This document shows, piece after piece, positions 33,201 to 48,669 of a stretch of DNA of 64,000 nucleotides. The notes below the pieces were generated by a model. That model did not search any database. It was not told the DNA's origin and was given only the letters and a program-made list of their open reading frames with translations. Location of the stretch: assembly GCF_043290135.1 (NCBI RefSeq), contig NW_027464602.1:4588001-4652000 (forward strand). Direction: 5' to 3'. Source of the stretch: Rhipicephalus microplus (taxonomy: Eukaryota > Arthropoda > Arachnida > Ixodida > Ixodidae). The first letter of the stretch is position 1. Each line of letters opens with the position of its first letter. The translations under genes were made by a program, and so were the position numbers.

Positions 33201-36200
33201 AAAAAGCACCGCACCACCACCGGGTGGGCTCGAACCTCCAACTTTTCGGTTAACAGCCGATCGCGCTGGCCAATTGCGCCACGGAGACAGTCCTGCTCTA
33301 CTCTCACCACAATTAGAACATATCTTCAAAGCTATCAGCCCAAAGAAAAAAAAGCACCGCACCACCACCGGGTGGGCTGGAAGCTCCAACCTTTCGGTTA
33401 ACAGCAGATCGCGCTAGCCAATTGCGCCACGGAGAAAATCGTGCTCCACTCTCACCACCATCAGAACATATCTTCAAAGCTATCAGCCCAAAAAAAAGCG
33501 CCGCACCACCACTGGGTGGGCTCGAACCTCCGACCTTTTGGTTAACAGCCGATCGCGCTAGCCAATTGCACCACGGAGACAGTCCTGCTCCACTCTCACC
33601 ACCATCAGAACATATTTTCAAAGCTATCAGCCCAAAAAAAAGCGCCGCACCACCACCGGGTGGGCTCGAACCTCCAACTTTCCGGTTAACAGCCGATCAA
33701 GCTAGCCAATTGCGCCACGGAGACAGTCCTGCTCCACTCTAACCACCATCAGAACATATCTTCAAAGCTATCAGCCCACAGAAAGAAGCGCCGCACAACC
33801 ACCGGGTGGGCTCGAACCTCCAACCTTTCGATTAACAGCCGATCGCGCAAGCCAATTTTGCCATGGAGACAGTCCTGCTCCACTCTCACCACCATCAGAT
33901 CATATCATCAAAGCTATCAGCCCAAAGAAAAAAAAAGCACCGCACCACCACCGGGTGGGCTCGAACCTCCAACTTTTCGGTTAACAGCCGATCGCGCTGG
34001 CCAATTTGGCCATGGAGACAGTCTTGCTCCGCTCTCACCACCATCAGAACATATCTTCAAAGCTATCATCGCAAAGAAAAAAGCAACACACCACTTTCGG
34101 GAGGGCTCGAAACTCCAACCCTTCGGTCAACAGCCGATCGCGCTAGCCCATTGCGCCACGGAGACAGTCTTGCTCATCTCTCACCACCATCAGATCATAT
34201 CATCAAAGCTATCAGCGCAAAGAAAAAAAAGCGCCGCACCACCACCGGGTGGGCTCGAACCTCCAACCTTTCGGTTAACAGCCGAACGCGCAAGCCAATT
34301 TTGCCATGGAGACAGTCCTGCTCCACTCTCACCACCATCAGAACATATCTTCAAAGGTATCAGCCCAAAAAAAATCGCCGCACCACCACTGGGTGGGCTC
34401 GAACCTCCGACTTTTCGGTTAACAGCCGATCGCGCTAGCCAATTGCGCCACGGAGACAGTCCTGCTCCACTCTCACCACCATCAGAACATATCTTCAAAG
34501 CTATCAGCCCAAAGAAAAAAAAACCACCGCACCACCACCGGGTGGGCTCGAACCTCCAACTTTTCGGTTAACAGCCAATCGCGCTAGCCAATTGCGCCAC
34601 GGAGACAGTCCTGCTCCACTCTCACCACCATCAGAACATATCTTCAAAGCTATCAGCACAAAGAAAAAAAGCGCCGCACCACCCCCGGGTGGGCTCGAAC
34701 CTCCAACCTTTCGGTTAACAGCCGATCGCGCTAGCCAACTGCGCCACGGAGACAGTCGTGCTCCACTCTCACCACCATCAGAACATATCTTCAAAGCTAT
34801 CAGCCCAAAGAAAAAAAAGCGACGCGCCACCACCGGGTGGGCTCGAACCTCCAACCTTCCGGTTAACAGCCGATCACGCTAGCCAATTGCGCCTAGGAGA
34901 CAGTCCTGCTCCACTCTCACCACCATCAGAACATATCTTCAAAGCTATCAGCCCGAAGAAAAAAGCAACACACCACTCCCGGGAGGGCTCGAAACTCCAA
35001 CCTTTCGGTCAACAGCCGATCGCGCTAGCCCATTGCGCCACGGAGACAGTCTTGCTCATCTCTCACCACCATCAGATCATATCATCAAAGCTATCAGCCC
35101 AAAGAAAAAAAAGCACCGCACCACCACCGGGTGGGCTCGAACCTCCAACTTTTCGGTTAACAGCCGATCGCGCTGGCCAATTGCGCCACGGAGACAGTCC
35201 TGCTCCACTCTCACCACAATTAGAACATATCTTCAAAGCTATCAGCCCAAAGAAAAAAAAAGCACCGCACCACCACCGGGTGGGCTGGAAGCTCCAACCT
35301 TTCGGTTAACAGCAGATCGCGCTAGCCAATTGCGCCACGGAGAAAATCGTGCTCCACTCTCACCACCATCAGAACATATCTTCAAAGCTATCAGCCCAAA
35401 GAAAAAAAAGCGCCGCACCACCACTGGGTGGGCTCGAACCTCCGACCTTTTGGTTAACAGCCGATCGCGCTAGCCAATTGCACCACGGAGACAGTCCTGC
35501 TCCACTCTCACCACCATCAGAACATATTTTCAAAGCTATCAGCCCAAAGAAAAAAAAGCACCGCACCACCACCGGGTGGGCTCGAACCTCCAACTTTCCG
35601 GTTAACAGCCGATCAAGCTAGCCAATTGCGCCACGGACGGAGACAGTCCTGCTCCACTCTCACCACCATCAGAACATATCTTCAAAGCTATCAGCCCACA
35701 GAAAAAAAGCGCCGCACAACCACCGGGTAGGCTCGAACCTCCAACTTTTCGGTTAACAGCCGATCGCGCTAGCCAATTGCGCCACGGAGACAGACCTGCT
35801 CCGCTCTCACCACCATAAGAACATATGATCAAAGCTATCAGCCCGAAAAAAAAGCGCCACACCACCACTGGGTGGGCTCGAACCTCCGACCTTTTGGTTA
35901 ACAGCCGATCGCGCTAGCCAATTGCGCCACGGAGACAGTCCTGCTCCCCTCTCACCACCATCAGAACATGTTTTCAAAGCTATCAGCCCAAAGAAAAAAA
36001 AGCGCCGCACCACCACCGGGTGGGCTCGAACCTCCAACTTTCCGGTTAACAGCCGATCAAGCTAGCCAATTGCGCCACGGACGGAGACAGTCCTGCTCCA
36101 CTCTCACCACCATCAGAACATATCTTCAAAGCTATCAGCCCACAGAAAAAAAAGCGCCGCACAACCACCGGGTAGGCTCGAACCTCCAACTTTTCGGTTA

Positions 36201-39200
36201 ACAGCCGATCGCGCTAGCCAATTGCGCCACGGAGACAGACCTGCTCCACTCTCACCACCATAAGAACATATGATCAAAGCTATCAGCCCGAAAAAGAAAG
36301 CGCCACACCACCACTGGGTGGGCTCGAACCTCCGACCTTTTGGTTAACAGCCGATCGCGCTAGCCAATTGCGCCACGGAGACAATCCTGCTCCACTCTCA
36401 CCACCGTCAGAACATTTCTTCAGAGCTATCAGCCCAAAGAAAAAAAAGCACCGCACCACCACCGGGTGGGATCGAACCTCCAACTTTTCGGTTAACAGCC
36501 GATCGCGCTGGCCAATTGCGCCACGGAGACAGTCCTGCTCCACTCTCACCAAAATTAGAACATATCTTCAAAGCTATCAGCTCAAAGAAAAAAAAGCGCC
36601 GCACCACCACCGGGTGGGCTGGAACCTCCAACCTTTCGGTTAACAGCAGATCGCGCTAGCCAATTGCGCCATGGAGACAATCGTGCTCCACTCTCACCAC
36701 CATCAGAACATATCTTCAAAGCTATCAGCGCAAAGAAAAAAAAGCGCCGCCCCACCACCGGGTGGACTCGAACCTCCAACCTTTCGGTTAACAGCCGAAC
36801 GCGCAAGCCAATTTTGCCATGGAGACAGTCCTGCTTCACTCTCACCACCATCAGAACATATCTTCAAAGGTATCAGCCCAAAAAAAGCGCCGCACCACCA
36901 CTGGGTGTGCTCGAACCTCCGACTTTTCGGTTAACAGCCGATCGCGCTAGCCAATTGCGCCACGGAGACAGTCCTGCTCCACTCTCACCACCATCAGAAC
37001 ATATCTTCAAAGCTATCAGCCCAAAGAAAAAAAACCACCGCACCACCACCGGGTGGGCTCGAACCTCTAACATTTCGGTTAACAGCCAATCGCGCTAGCC
37101 AATTGCGCCACGGAGACAGTCCTGCTCCACTCTCACCACCATCAGAACATATCTTCAAAGCTATCAGCACAAAGAAAAAAAAGCCCCGCCCCCGGGTGGG
37201 CTCGAACCTCCAACCTTTCGGTTAACAGCCGATCGCGCTAGCCAACTGCGCCACGGAGACAGTCGTGCTCCACTCTCACCACCATCAGAACATATCTTCA
37301 AAGCTATCAGCCCAAAGAAAAAAAAGCGACGCGCCAACACCGGGTGTCTCGAACCTCCAACCTTCCGGTTAACAGCCGATCACGCTAGCCAATTGCGCCT
37401 AGGAGACAGTCCTGCTCCACTCTCACCACCATCAGAACATATCTTCAAAGCTATCAGCCCGAAGAAAAAAGCAACACACCACTCCCGGGAGGGCTCGAAA
37501 CTCCAACCTTTCGGTCAACAGCCGATCGCGCTAGCCCATTGCGCCACGGAGACAGTCTTGCTCATCTCTCACCACCATCAGATCATATTATCAAAGCTAT
37601 CAGCCCAAAGAAAAAAAAGCACCGCACCACCACCGGGTGGGCTCGAACCTCCAACTTTTCGGTTAACAGCCGATCGCGCTGGCCAATTGCGCCACGGAGA
37701 CAGTCCTGCTCTACTCTCACCACAATTAGAACATATCTTCAAAGCTATCAGCCCAAAGAAAAAAAAGCACCGCACCACCACCGGGTGGGCTGGAAGCTCC
37801 AACCTTTCGGTTAACAGCAGATCGCGCTAGCCAATTGCGCCACGGAGAAAATCGTGCTCCACTCTCACCACCATCAGAACATATCTTCAAAGCTATCAGC
37901 CCAAAAAAAAGCGCCGCACCACCACTGGGTGGGCTCGAACCTCCGACCTTTTGGTTAACAGCCGATCGCGCTAGCCAATTGCACCACGGAGACAGTCCTG
38001 CTCCACTCTCACCACCATCAGAACATTATTTCAAAGCTATCAGCCCAAAAAAAAAGCGCCGCACCACCACCGGGTGGGCTCGAACCTCCAACTTTCCGGT
38101 TAACAGCCGATCAAGCTAGCCAATTGCGCCACGGAGACAGTCCTGCTCCACTCTAACCACCATCAGAACATATCTTCAAAGCTATCAGCCCACAGAAAGA
38201 AGCGCCGCACAACCACCGGGTGGGCTCGAACCTCCAACCTTTCGATTAACAGCCGATCGCGCAAGCCAATTTTGCCATGGAGACAGTCCTGCTCCACTCT
38301 CACCACCATCAGATCATATCATCAAAGCTATCAGCCCAAAGAAAAAAAAAGCACCGCACCACCACCGGGTGGGCTCGAACCTCCAACTTTTCGGTTAACA
38401 GCCGATCGCGCTAGCCAATTTGGCCATGGAGACAGTCTTGCTCCGCTCTCACCACCATCAGAACATATCTTCAAAGCTATCATCGCAAAGAAAAAAGCAA
38501 CACACCACTTTCGGGAGGGCTCGAAACTCCAACCCTTCGGTCAACAGCCGATCGCGCTAGCCCATTGCGCCACGGAGACAGTCTTGCTCATCTCTCACCA
38601 CCATCAGATTATATCATCAAAGCTATCAGCGCAAAGAAAAAAAAGCGCCGCACCACCACCGGGTGGGCTCGAACCTCCAACCTTTCGGTTAACAGCCGAA
38701 CGCGCAAGCCAATTTTGCCATGGAGACAGTCCTGCTCCACTCTCACCACCATCAGAACATATCTTCAAAGGTATCAGCCCAAAAAAAAGCGCCGCACCAC
38801 CACTGGGTGGGCTCGAACCTCCGACTTTTCGGTTAACAGCCGATCGCGCTAGCCAATTGCGCCACGGAGACAGTCCTGCTCCACTCTCACCACCATCAGA
38901 ACATATCTTCAAAGCTATCAGCCCAAAGAAAAAAAACCACCGCACCACCACCGGGTGGGCTCGAACCTCCAACTTTTCGGTTAACAGCCAATCGCGCTAG
39001 CCAATTGCGCCACGGAGACAGTCCTGCTCCACTCTCATCACCATCAGAACATATCTTCAAAGCTATCAGCACAAAGAAAAAAAGCGCCGCACCACCCCCG
39101 GGTGGGCTCGAACCTCCAACCTTTCGGTTAACAGCCGATCGCGCTAGCCAACTGCGCCACGGAGACAGTCGTGCTCCACTCTCACCACCATCAGAACATA

Positions 39201-39265
39201 TCTTCAAAGCTATCAGCCCAAAGAAAAAAAAGCGACGCGCCACCACCGGGTGGGCTCGAACCTCC

Positions 39266-42200
39266 GACCTTTAGGTTAACAGCCGATCGCGCTAGCCAAT
39301 TGCACCACGGAGACAGTCCTGCTCCACTCTCACCACCATCAGAACATATTTTCAAAGCTATCAGCCCAAAAAAAAAGCGCCGCACCACCACCGGGTGGGC
39401 TCGAACCTCCAACTTTCCGGTTAACAGCCGATCAAGCTAGCCAATTGCGCCACGGAGACAGTCCTGCTGCACTCTCACCACCATCAGAACATATCTTCAA
39501 AGCTATCAGCCCACAGAAAAAAAGCGCCGCAACACCACCGGGTAGGCTCGAACCTCCAACCTTTCGGTTAACAGCCGATCGCGCAAGCCAATTTTGCCAT
39601 GGAGACAGTCCTGCTCCACTCTCACCACCATCAGATCATATCATCAAAGCTATCAGCCCAAAGAAAAAAAAGCACCGCACCACCACCGGGTGGGCTCGAA
39701 CCTCCAACTTTTCGGTTAACAGCCGATCGCGCTAGCCAATTGGGCCATGGAGACAGTCTTGCTCCGCTCTCACCACCATCAGAACATATCTTCAAAGCTA
39801 TCATCGCAAAGAAAAAAGCAACACACCACTTTCGGGAGGGCTCGAAACTCCAACCCTTCGGTCAACAGCCGATCGCGCTAGCCCATTGCGCCACGGAGAC
39901 AGTCTTGCTCATCTCTCACCACCATCAGATCATATCATCAAAGCTATCAGCCCAAAAAAAAGCACCACACCACCACCGGGTGGGCTCGAACCTCCAACTT
40001 TTCGGTTAACAGCCGATCGCGCTGGCCAATTGCGCCACGGAGACAGTCCTGCTCCACTCTCACCACAATTAGAACATATCTTCAAAGCTATCAGCCCAAA
40101 GAAAAAAAAAGCACCGCACCACCACCGGGTGGGCTGGAAGCTCCAACCTTTCGGTTAACAGCAGATCGCGCTAGCCAATTGCGCCACGGAGAAAATCGTG
40201 CTCCACTCTCACCACCATCAGAACATACCTTCAAAGCTATCAGCCCAAAGAAAAAAAAGCGCCACACCACCACTGGGTGGGCTCGAACCTCCGACCTTTT
40301 GGTTAACAGCCGATCGCGCTAGCCAATTGCACCACGGAGACAGTCCTGCTCCACTCTCACCACCATCAGAACATATTTTCAAAGCTATCAGCCCAAAGAA
40401 AAAAAAGCACCGCACCACCACCGGGTGGGCTCGAACCTCCAAATTTTCGGTTAACAGCCGATCACGCTAGCCAATTGCGCCACGGAGACAGTCCTGCTCC
40501 ACTCTCACCACCATCTGAACATATCTTCAAAGCTATCAGCCCACAGAAAAAAAAGCGCCGCACAACCACCGGGTAGGCTCGAACCTCCGACTTTTCGGTT
40601 AACAGCCGATCGCGCTAGCCAATTGCGCCACGGAGACAGTCCTGCTCTACTCTCACCACCATAAGAACATATCTTCAAAGCTATCAGCCCAAGAAAAAAA
40701 AGCGCCGCACCACCACTGGGTGGGCTCAAACCTCCGACCTTTTGGTTAACAGCCGATCGCGCAGGCCAATTGCGCCACGGAGACAGTCCTGCTCCCCTCT
40801 CACCACCATCAGAACATGTTTTCAAAGCTATCAGCCCAAAGAAAAAAAAGCGCCGCACCACCACCGGGTGGGCTCGAACCTCCAACTTTCCGGTTAACAG
40901 CCGATCAAGCTAGCCAATTGCGCCACGGAGACAGTCCTGCTCCACTCTCACCACCATCAGAACATATCTTCAAAGCTATCAGCCCACAGAAAAAAAAGCG
41001 CCGCACAACCACCGGGTAGGCTCGAACCTCCAACTTTTCGGTTAACAGCCGATCGCGCTAGCCAATTGCGCCACGGAGACAGACCTGCTCCACTCTCACC
41101 ACCATAAGAACATATGATCAAAGCTATCAGCCCGAAAAAAAAAGCGCCACACCACAACTGGGTGGGCTCGAACCTCCGACCTTTTGGTTAACAGCCGATC
41201 GCGCTAGCCAGTTGCGCCACGGAGACAGTCCTGCTACACTCTCACCACCGTCAGAACATTTCTTCAGAGCTATCAGCCCAAAGAAAAAAAAGCACCGCAC
41301 CACCACCGGGTGGGATCAAACCTCCAACTTTTCGGTTAACAGCCGATCGCGCTGGCCAATTGCGCCACGGAGACAGTCCTGCTCCACTCTCACCAAAATT
41401 AGAACATATCTTCAAAGCTATCAGCTCAAAGAAAAAAAAGCGCCACACCACCACCGGGTGGGCTGGAACCTCCAACCTTTCGGTTAACAGCAGATCGCGC
41501 TAGCCAATTGCGCCACGGAGACAATCGTGCTCCACTCTCACCACCATCAGAACATATCTTCAAAGCCATCAGCGCAAAGAAAAAAAAGCGCCGCACCACC
41601 ACCGGGTGGGCTCGAACCTCCAACCTTTCGGTTAACAGCTGAACGCGCAAGCCAATTTTGCCATGGAGACAGTCCTGCTCCACTCTCACCACCATCAGAA
41701 CATATCTTCAAAGGTATCAGCCCAAAAAAAAGCGCCGCACCACCACTGGGTGGGCTCGAACCTCCGACTTTTCGGTTAACAGCCGATCGCGCTAGCCAAT
41801 TGCGCCACGGAGACAGTCCTGCTCCACTCTCACCACCATCAGAACATATCTTCAAAGCTATCAGCCCAAAGAAAAAAAAACCACCGCACCACCACCGGGT
41901 GGGCTCGAACCTCCAACTTTTCGGTTAACAGCCAATCGCGCTAGCCAATAGCGCCACGGAGACAGTCCTGCTCCACTCTCACCACCATCAGAACATATCT
42001 TCAAAGCTATCAGCACAAAGAAAAAAAGCGCCGCACCACCCCCGGGTGGGCTCGAACCTCCAACCTTTCGGTTAACAGCCGATCGCGCTAGCCAATTGGG
42101 CCATGGAGACAGTCTTGCTCCGCTCTCACCACCATCAGAACATATCTTCAAAGCTATCATCGCAAAGAAAAAAGCAACACACCACTCTCGGGAGGGCTCG

Positions 42201-43808
42201 AAACTCCAACCTTTCGGTCAACAGCCGATCGCGCTAGCCCATTGCGCCACGGAGACAGTCTTGCTCATCTCTCACCACCATCAGATCATATCATCAAAGC
42301 TATCAGCCCAAAGAAACAAAAGCACCACACCACCACCGGGTGGGCTCGAACCTCCAACTTTTCGGTTAACAGCCGATCGCGCTGGCCAATTGCGCCACGG
42401 AGACAGTCCTGCTCCACTCTCACCACAATTAGAACATATCTTCAAAGCTATCAGCCCAAAGAAAAAAAAAAGCACCGCACCACCACCGGGTGGGCTGGAA
42501 GCTCCAACCTTTCGGTTAACAGCAGATCGCGCTAGCCAATTGCGCCACGGAGAAAATCGTGCTCCACTCTCACCACCATCAGAACATATCTTCAAAGCTA
42601 TCAGCCCAAAGAAAAAAAATCGCCGCACCACCACTGGGTGGGCTCGAACCTCCAATCTTTTGGTTAACAGCCGATCGCGCTAGCCAATTGCGCCACGGTG
42701 ACAGTCCTGCTCCACTCTCACCACCATCAGGACATATTTTCAAAGCTATCAGCCCAAAAAAAAAGCGCCGCACCACCACCGGGTGGGCTCGAACCTCCAA
42801 CTTTCCGGTTAACAGCCGATCAAGCTAGCCAATTGCGCCACGGAGACAGTCCTGCTCCACTCTAACCACCATCAGAACATATCTTCAAAGCTATCAGCCC
42901 ACAGAAAAAAAGCGCCGCACAACCACCGGGTGGGCTCGAACCTCCAACCTTTCGATTAACAGCCGATCGCGCAAGCCAATTTTGCCATGGAGACAGTCCT
43001 GCTCCACTCTCACCACCATCAGATCATATCATCAAAGCTATCAGCCCAAAGAAAAAAAAAGCACCGCACCACCACCGGGTGGGCTCGAACGTCCAACTTT
43101 TCGGTTAACAGCCGATCGCGCTAGCCAATTTGGCCATGGAGACAGTCTTGCTCCGCTCTCACCACCATCAGAACATATCTTCAAAGCTATCATCGCAAAG
43201 AAAAAAGCAACACACTACTTTCGGGAGGGCTCGAAACTCCAACCCTTCGGTCAACAGCCGATCGCGCTAGCCCATTGCGCCACGGAGACAGTCTTGCTCA
43301 TCTCTCACCACCATCAGATCATATCATCAAAGCTATCAGCGCAAAGAAAAAAAAGCGCCGCACCACCACCGGGTGGGCTCGAACCTCCAACCTTTCGGTT
43401 AACAGCCGAACGCGCAAGCCAATTTTGCCATGGAGACAGTCCTGCTCCACTCTCACCACCATCAGAACATATCTTCAAAGGTATCAGCCCAAAAAAAAGC
43501 GCCGCACCACCACTGGGTGGGCTCGAACCTCCGACTTTTCGGTTAACAGCCGATCGCGCTAGCCAATTGCGCCACGGAGACAGTCCTGCTCCACTCTCAC
43601 CACCATCAGAACATATCTTCAAAGCTATCAGCCCAAAGAAAAAAAACCACCGCACCACCACCGGGTGGGCTCGAACCTCCAACTTTTCGGTTAACAGCCA
43701 ATCGCGCTAGCCAATTGCGCCACGGAGACAGTCCTGCTCCACTCTCACCACCATCAGAACATATCTTCAAAGCTATCAGCACAAAAAAAAAAGCGCCGCA
43801 CCACCCCC
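39266..43808. repeat. Higher-order repeat block of ~4.5 kb, copy A
   Basis: The unit order and private variants here are matched at 48670-53217 with an offset of 9404-9406 bp, and in large part at 59454-63760 with an offset of 10463-10468 bp, rising to 10611 bp after one extra unit. Markers include the CTTTCGGGAGGG unit near 39830, the ATCTGAACATAT unit near 40515 and the AAGCCATCAGCGC unit near 41565. Confidence 0.78.
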
Positions 43809-46800
43809 GGGTAGGCTCGAACCTCCAACTTTTCGGTTAACAGCCGATCGCGCTAGCCAATTGCGCCACGGAGACAGACCTGCTCCACTCTCACCACCAT
43901 AAGAACATATGATCAAAGCTATCAGCCCGAAAAAAAAAGCGCCACACCACAACTGGGTGGGCTCGAACCTCCGACCTTTTGGTTAACAGCCGATCGCGCT
44001 AGCCAGTTGCGCCACGGAGACAGTCCTGCTACACTCTCACCACCGTCAGAACATTTCTTCAGAGCTATCAGCCCAAAGAAAAAAAAGCACCGCACCACCA
44101 CCGGGTGGGATCAAACCTCCAACTTTTCGGTTAACAGCCGATCGCGCTGGCCAATTGCGCCACGGAGACAGTCCTGCTCCACTCTCACCTAAATTAGAAC
44201 ATATCTTCAAAGCTATCAGCTCAAAGAAAAAAAAAGCGCCACACCACCACCGGGTGGGCTGGAACCTCCAACCTTTCGGTTAACAGCAGATCGCGCTAGC
44301 CAATTGCGCCACGGAGACAATCGTGCTCCACTCTCACCACCATCAGAACATATCTTCAAAGCCATCAGCGCAAAGAAAAAAAAGCGCCGCACCACCACCG
44401 GGTGGGCTCGAACCTCCAACCTTTCGGTTAACAGCTGAACGCGCAAGCCAATTTTGCCATGGAGACAGTCCTGCTCCACTCTCACCACCATCAGAACATA
44501 TCTTCAAAGGTATCAGCCCAAAAAAAAGCGCCGCACCACCACTGGGTGGGCTCGAACCTCCGACTTTTCGGTTAACAGCCGATCGCGCTAGCCAATTGCG
44601 CCACGGAGACAGTCCTGCTCCACTCTCACCACCATCAGAACATATCTTCAAAGCTATCAGCCCAAAGAAAAAAAAACCACCGCACCACCACCGGGTGGGC
44701 TCGAACCTCCAACTTTTCGGTTAACAGCCAATCGCGCTAGCCAATAGCGCCACGGAGACAGTCCTGCTCCACTCTCACCACCATCAGAACATATCTTCAA
44801 AGCTATCAGCACAAAGAAAAAAAGCGCCGCACCACCCCCGGGTGGGCTCGAACCTCCAACCTTTCGGTTAACAGCCGATCGCGCTAGCCAATTGGGCCAT
44901 GGAGACAGTCTTGCTCCGCTCTCACCACCATCAGAACATATCTTCAAAGCTATCATCGCAAAGAAAAAAGCAACACACCACTCTCGGGAGGGCTCGAAAC
45001 TCCAACCTTTCGGTCAACAGCCGATCGCGCTAGCCCATTGCGCCACGGAGACAGTCTTGCTCATCTCTCACCACCATCAGATCATATCATCAAAGCTATC
45101 AGCCCAAAGAAACAAAAGCACCACACCACCACCGGGTGGGCTCGAACCTCCAACTTTTCGGTTAACAGCCGATCGCGCTGGCCAATTGCGCCACGGAGAC
45201 AGTCCTGCTCCACTCTCACCACAATTAGAACATATCTTCAAAGCTATCAGCCCAAAGAAAAAAAAAGCACCGCACCACCACCGGGTGGGCTGGAAGCTCC
45301 AACCTTTCGGTTAACAGCAGATCGCGCTAGCCAATTGCGCCACGGAGAAAATCGTGCTCCACTCTCACCACCATCAGAACATATCTTCAAAGCTATCAGC
45401 CCAAAAAAAAGCGCCGCACCACCACTGGGTGGGCTCGAACCTCCGACCTTTAGGTTAACAGCCGATCGCGCTAGCCAATTGCACCACGGAGACAGTCCTG
45501 CTCCACTCTCACCACCATCAGAACATATTTTCAAAGCTATCAGCCCAAAAAAAAAGCGCCGCACCACCACCGGGTGGGCTCGAACCTCCAACTTTCCGGT
45601 TAACAGCCGATCAAGCTAGCCAATTGCGCCACGGAGACAGTCCTGCTCCACTCTCACCACCATCAGAACATATCTTCAAAGCTATCAGCCCACAGAAAAA
45701 AAGCGCCGCAACACCACCGGGTAGGCTCGAACCTCCAATCTTTCGGTTAACAGGTGATCGCGCAAGCCAATTTTGCCATGGAGACAGTCCTGCTCCACTC
45801 TCACCACCATCAGATCATATCATCAAAGCTATCAGCCCAAAGAAAAAAAAGCACCGCACCACCACCGGGTGGGCTCGAACCTCCAACTTTTCGGTTAACA
45901 GCCGATCGCGCTAGCCAATTGGGCCATGGAGACAGTCTTGCTCCGCTCTCACCACCATCAGAACATATCTTCAAAGCTATCATCGCAAAGAAAAAAGCAA
46001 CACACCACTTTCGGGAGGGCTCGAAACTCCAACCCTTCGGTCAACAGCCGATCGCGCTAGCCCATTGCGCCACGGAGACAGTCTTGCTCATCTCTCACCA
46101 CCATCAGATCATATCATCAAAGCTATCAGCCCAAAGAAAAAAAAAGCACCACACCACCACCGGGTGGGCTCGAACCTCCAACTTTTCGGTTAACAGCCGA
46201 TCGCGCTGGCCAATTGCGCCACGGAGACAGTCCTGCTCCACTCTCACCACAATTAGAACATATCTTCAAAGCTATCAGCCCAAAGAAAAAAAAACCACCG
46301 CACCACCACCGGGTGGGCTCGAACCTCTAACATTTCGGTTAACAGCCAATCGCGCTAGCCAATTGCGCCACGGAGACAGTCCTGCTCCACTCTCACCACC
46401 TTCAGAACATATCTTCAAAGCTATCAGCACAAAGAAAAAAAAGCCCCGCCACCGGGTGGGCTCGAACCTCCAACCTTTCGGTTAACAGCCGATCGCGCTA
46501 GCCAACTGCGCCACGGAGACAGTCGTGCTCCACTCTCACCACCATCAGAACATATCTTCAAAGCTATCAGCCCAAAGAAAAAAAAGCGACGCGCCAACAC
46601 CGGGTGTCTCGAACCTCCAACCTTCCGGTTAACAGCCGATCACGCTAGCCAATTGCGCCTAGGAGACAGTCCTGCTCCACTCTCACCAACATCAGAACAT
46701 ATCTTCAAAGCTATCAGCCCGAAGAAAAAAGCAACACACCACTCCCGGGAGGGCTCGAAACTCCAACCTTTCGGTCAACAGCCGATCGCGCTAGCCCATT

Positions 46801-48669
46801 GCGCCACGGAGACAGTCTTGCTCATCTCTCACCACCATCAGATCATATTATCAAAGCTATCAGCCCAAAGAAAAAAAAGCACCGCACCACCACCGGGTGG
46901 GCTCGAACCTCCAACTTTTCGGTTAACAGCCGATCGCGCTGGCCAATTGCGCCACGGAGACAGTGCTGCTCTACTCTCACCACAATTAGAACATATCTTC
47001 AAAGCTATCAGCCCAAAGAAAAAAAAGCACCGCACCACCACCGGGTGGGCTGGAAGCTCCAACCTTTCGGTTAACAGCAGATCGCGCTAGCCAATTGCGC
47101 CACGGAGAAAATCGTGCTCCACTCTCACCACCATCAGAACATATCTTCAAAGCTATCAGCCCAAAAAAAAGCGCCGCACCACCACTGGGTGGGCTCGAAC
47201 CTCCGACCTTTTGGTTAACAGCCGATCGCGCTAGCCAATTGCACCACGGAGACAGTCCTGCTCCACTCTCACCACCATCAGAACATATTTTCAAAGCTAT
47301 CAGCCCAAAAAAAAGCGCCGCACCACCACCGGGTGGGCTCGAACCTCCAACCTTTCGATTAACAGCCGATCGCGCAAGCCAATTTTGCCATGGAGACAGT
47401 CCTGCTCCACTCTCACCACCATCAGATCATATCATCAAAGCTATCAGCCCAAAGAAAAAAAAAGCACCGCACCACCACCGGGTGGGCTCGAACCTCCAAC
47501 TTTTCGGTTAACAGCCGATCGCGCTAGCCAATTTGGCCATGGAGACAGTCTTGCTCCGCTCTCACCACCATCAGAACATATCTTCAAAGCTATCATCGCA
47601 AAGAAAAAAGCAACACACCACTTTCGGGAGGGCTCGAAACTCCAACCCTTCGGTCAACAGCCGATCGCGCTAGCCCATTGCGCCACGGAGACAGTCTTGC
47701 TCATCTCTCACCACCATCAGATCATATCATCAAAGCTATCAGCGCAAAGAAAAAAAAGCGCCGCACCACCACCGGGTGGGCTCGAACCTCCAACCTTTCG
47801 GTTAACAGCCGAACGCGCAAGCCAATTTTGCCATGGAGACAGTCCTGCTCCACTCTCACCAGCATCAGAACATATCTTCAAAGGTATCAGCCCAAAAAAA
47901 GCGCCGCACCACCACTGGGTGGGCTCGAACCTCCGACTTTTCGGTTAACAGCCGATCGCGCTAGCCAATTGCGCCACGGAGACAGTCCTGCTCCACTCTC
48001 ACCACCATCAGAACATATCTTCAAAGCTATCAGCCCAAAGAAAAAAAACCACCGCACCACCACCGGGTGGGCTCGAACCTCCAACTTTTCGGTTAACAGC
48101 CAATCGCGCTAGCCAATTGCGCCACGGAGACAGTCCTGCTCCACTCTCACCACCATCAGAACATATCTTCAAAGCTATCAGCCCGAAGAAAAAAGCAACA
48201 CACCACTCCCGGGAGGGCTCGAAACTCCAACCTTTCGGTCAACAGCCGATCGCGCTAGCCCATTGCGCCACGGAGACAGTCTTGCTCATCTCTCACCACC
48301 ATCAGATCATATCATCAAAGCTATCAGCCCAAAGAAAAAAAAGCACCGCACCACCACCGGGTGGGCTCGAACCTCCAACTTTTCGGTTAACAGCCGATCG
48401 CGCTGGCCAATTGCGCCACGGAGACAGTCCTGCTCCACTCTCACCACAATTAGAACATATCTTCAAAGCTATCAGCCCAAAGAAAAAAAAAGCACCGCAC
48501 CACCACCGGGTGGGCTGGAAGCTCCAACCTTTCGGTTAACAGAAGATCGCGCTAGCCAATTGCGCCACGGAGAAAATCGTGCTCCACTCTCACCACCATC
48601 AGAACATATCTTCAAAGCTATCAGCCCACAAAAAAGCGCCGCACCACCACTGGGTGGGCTCGAACCTCC

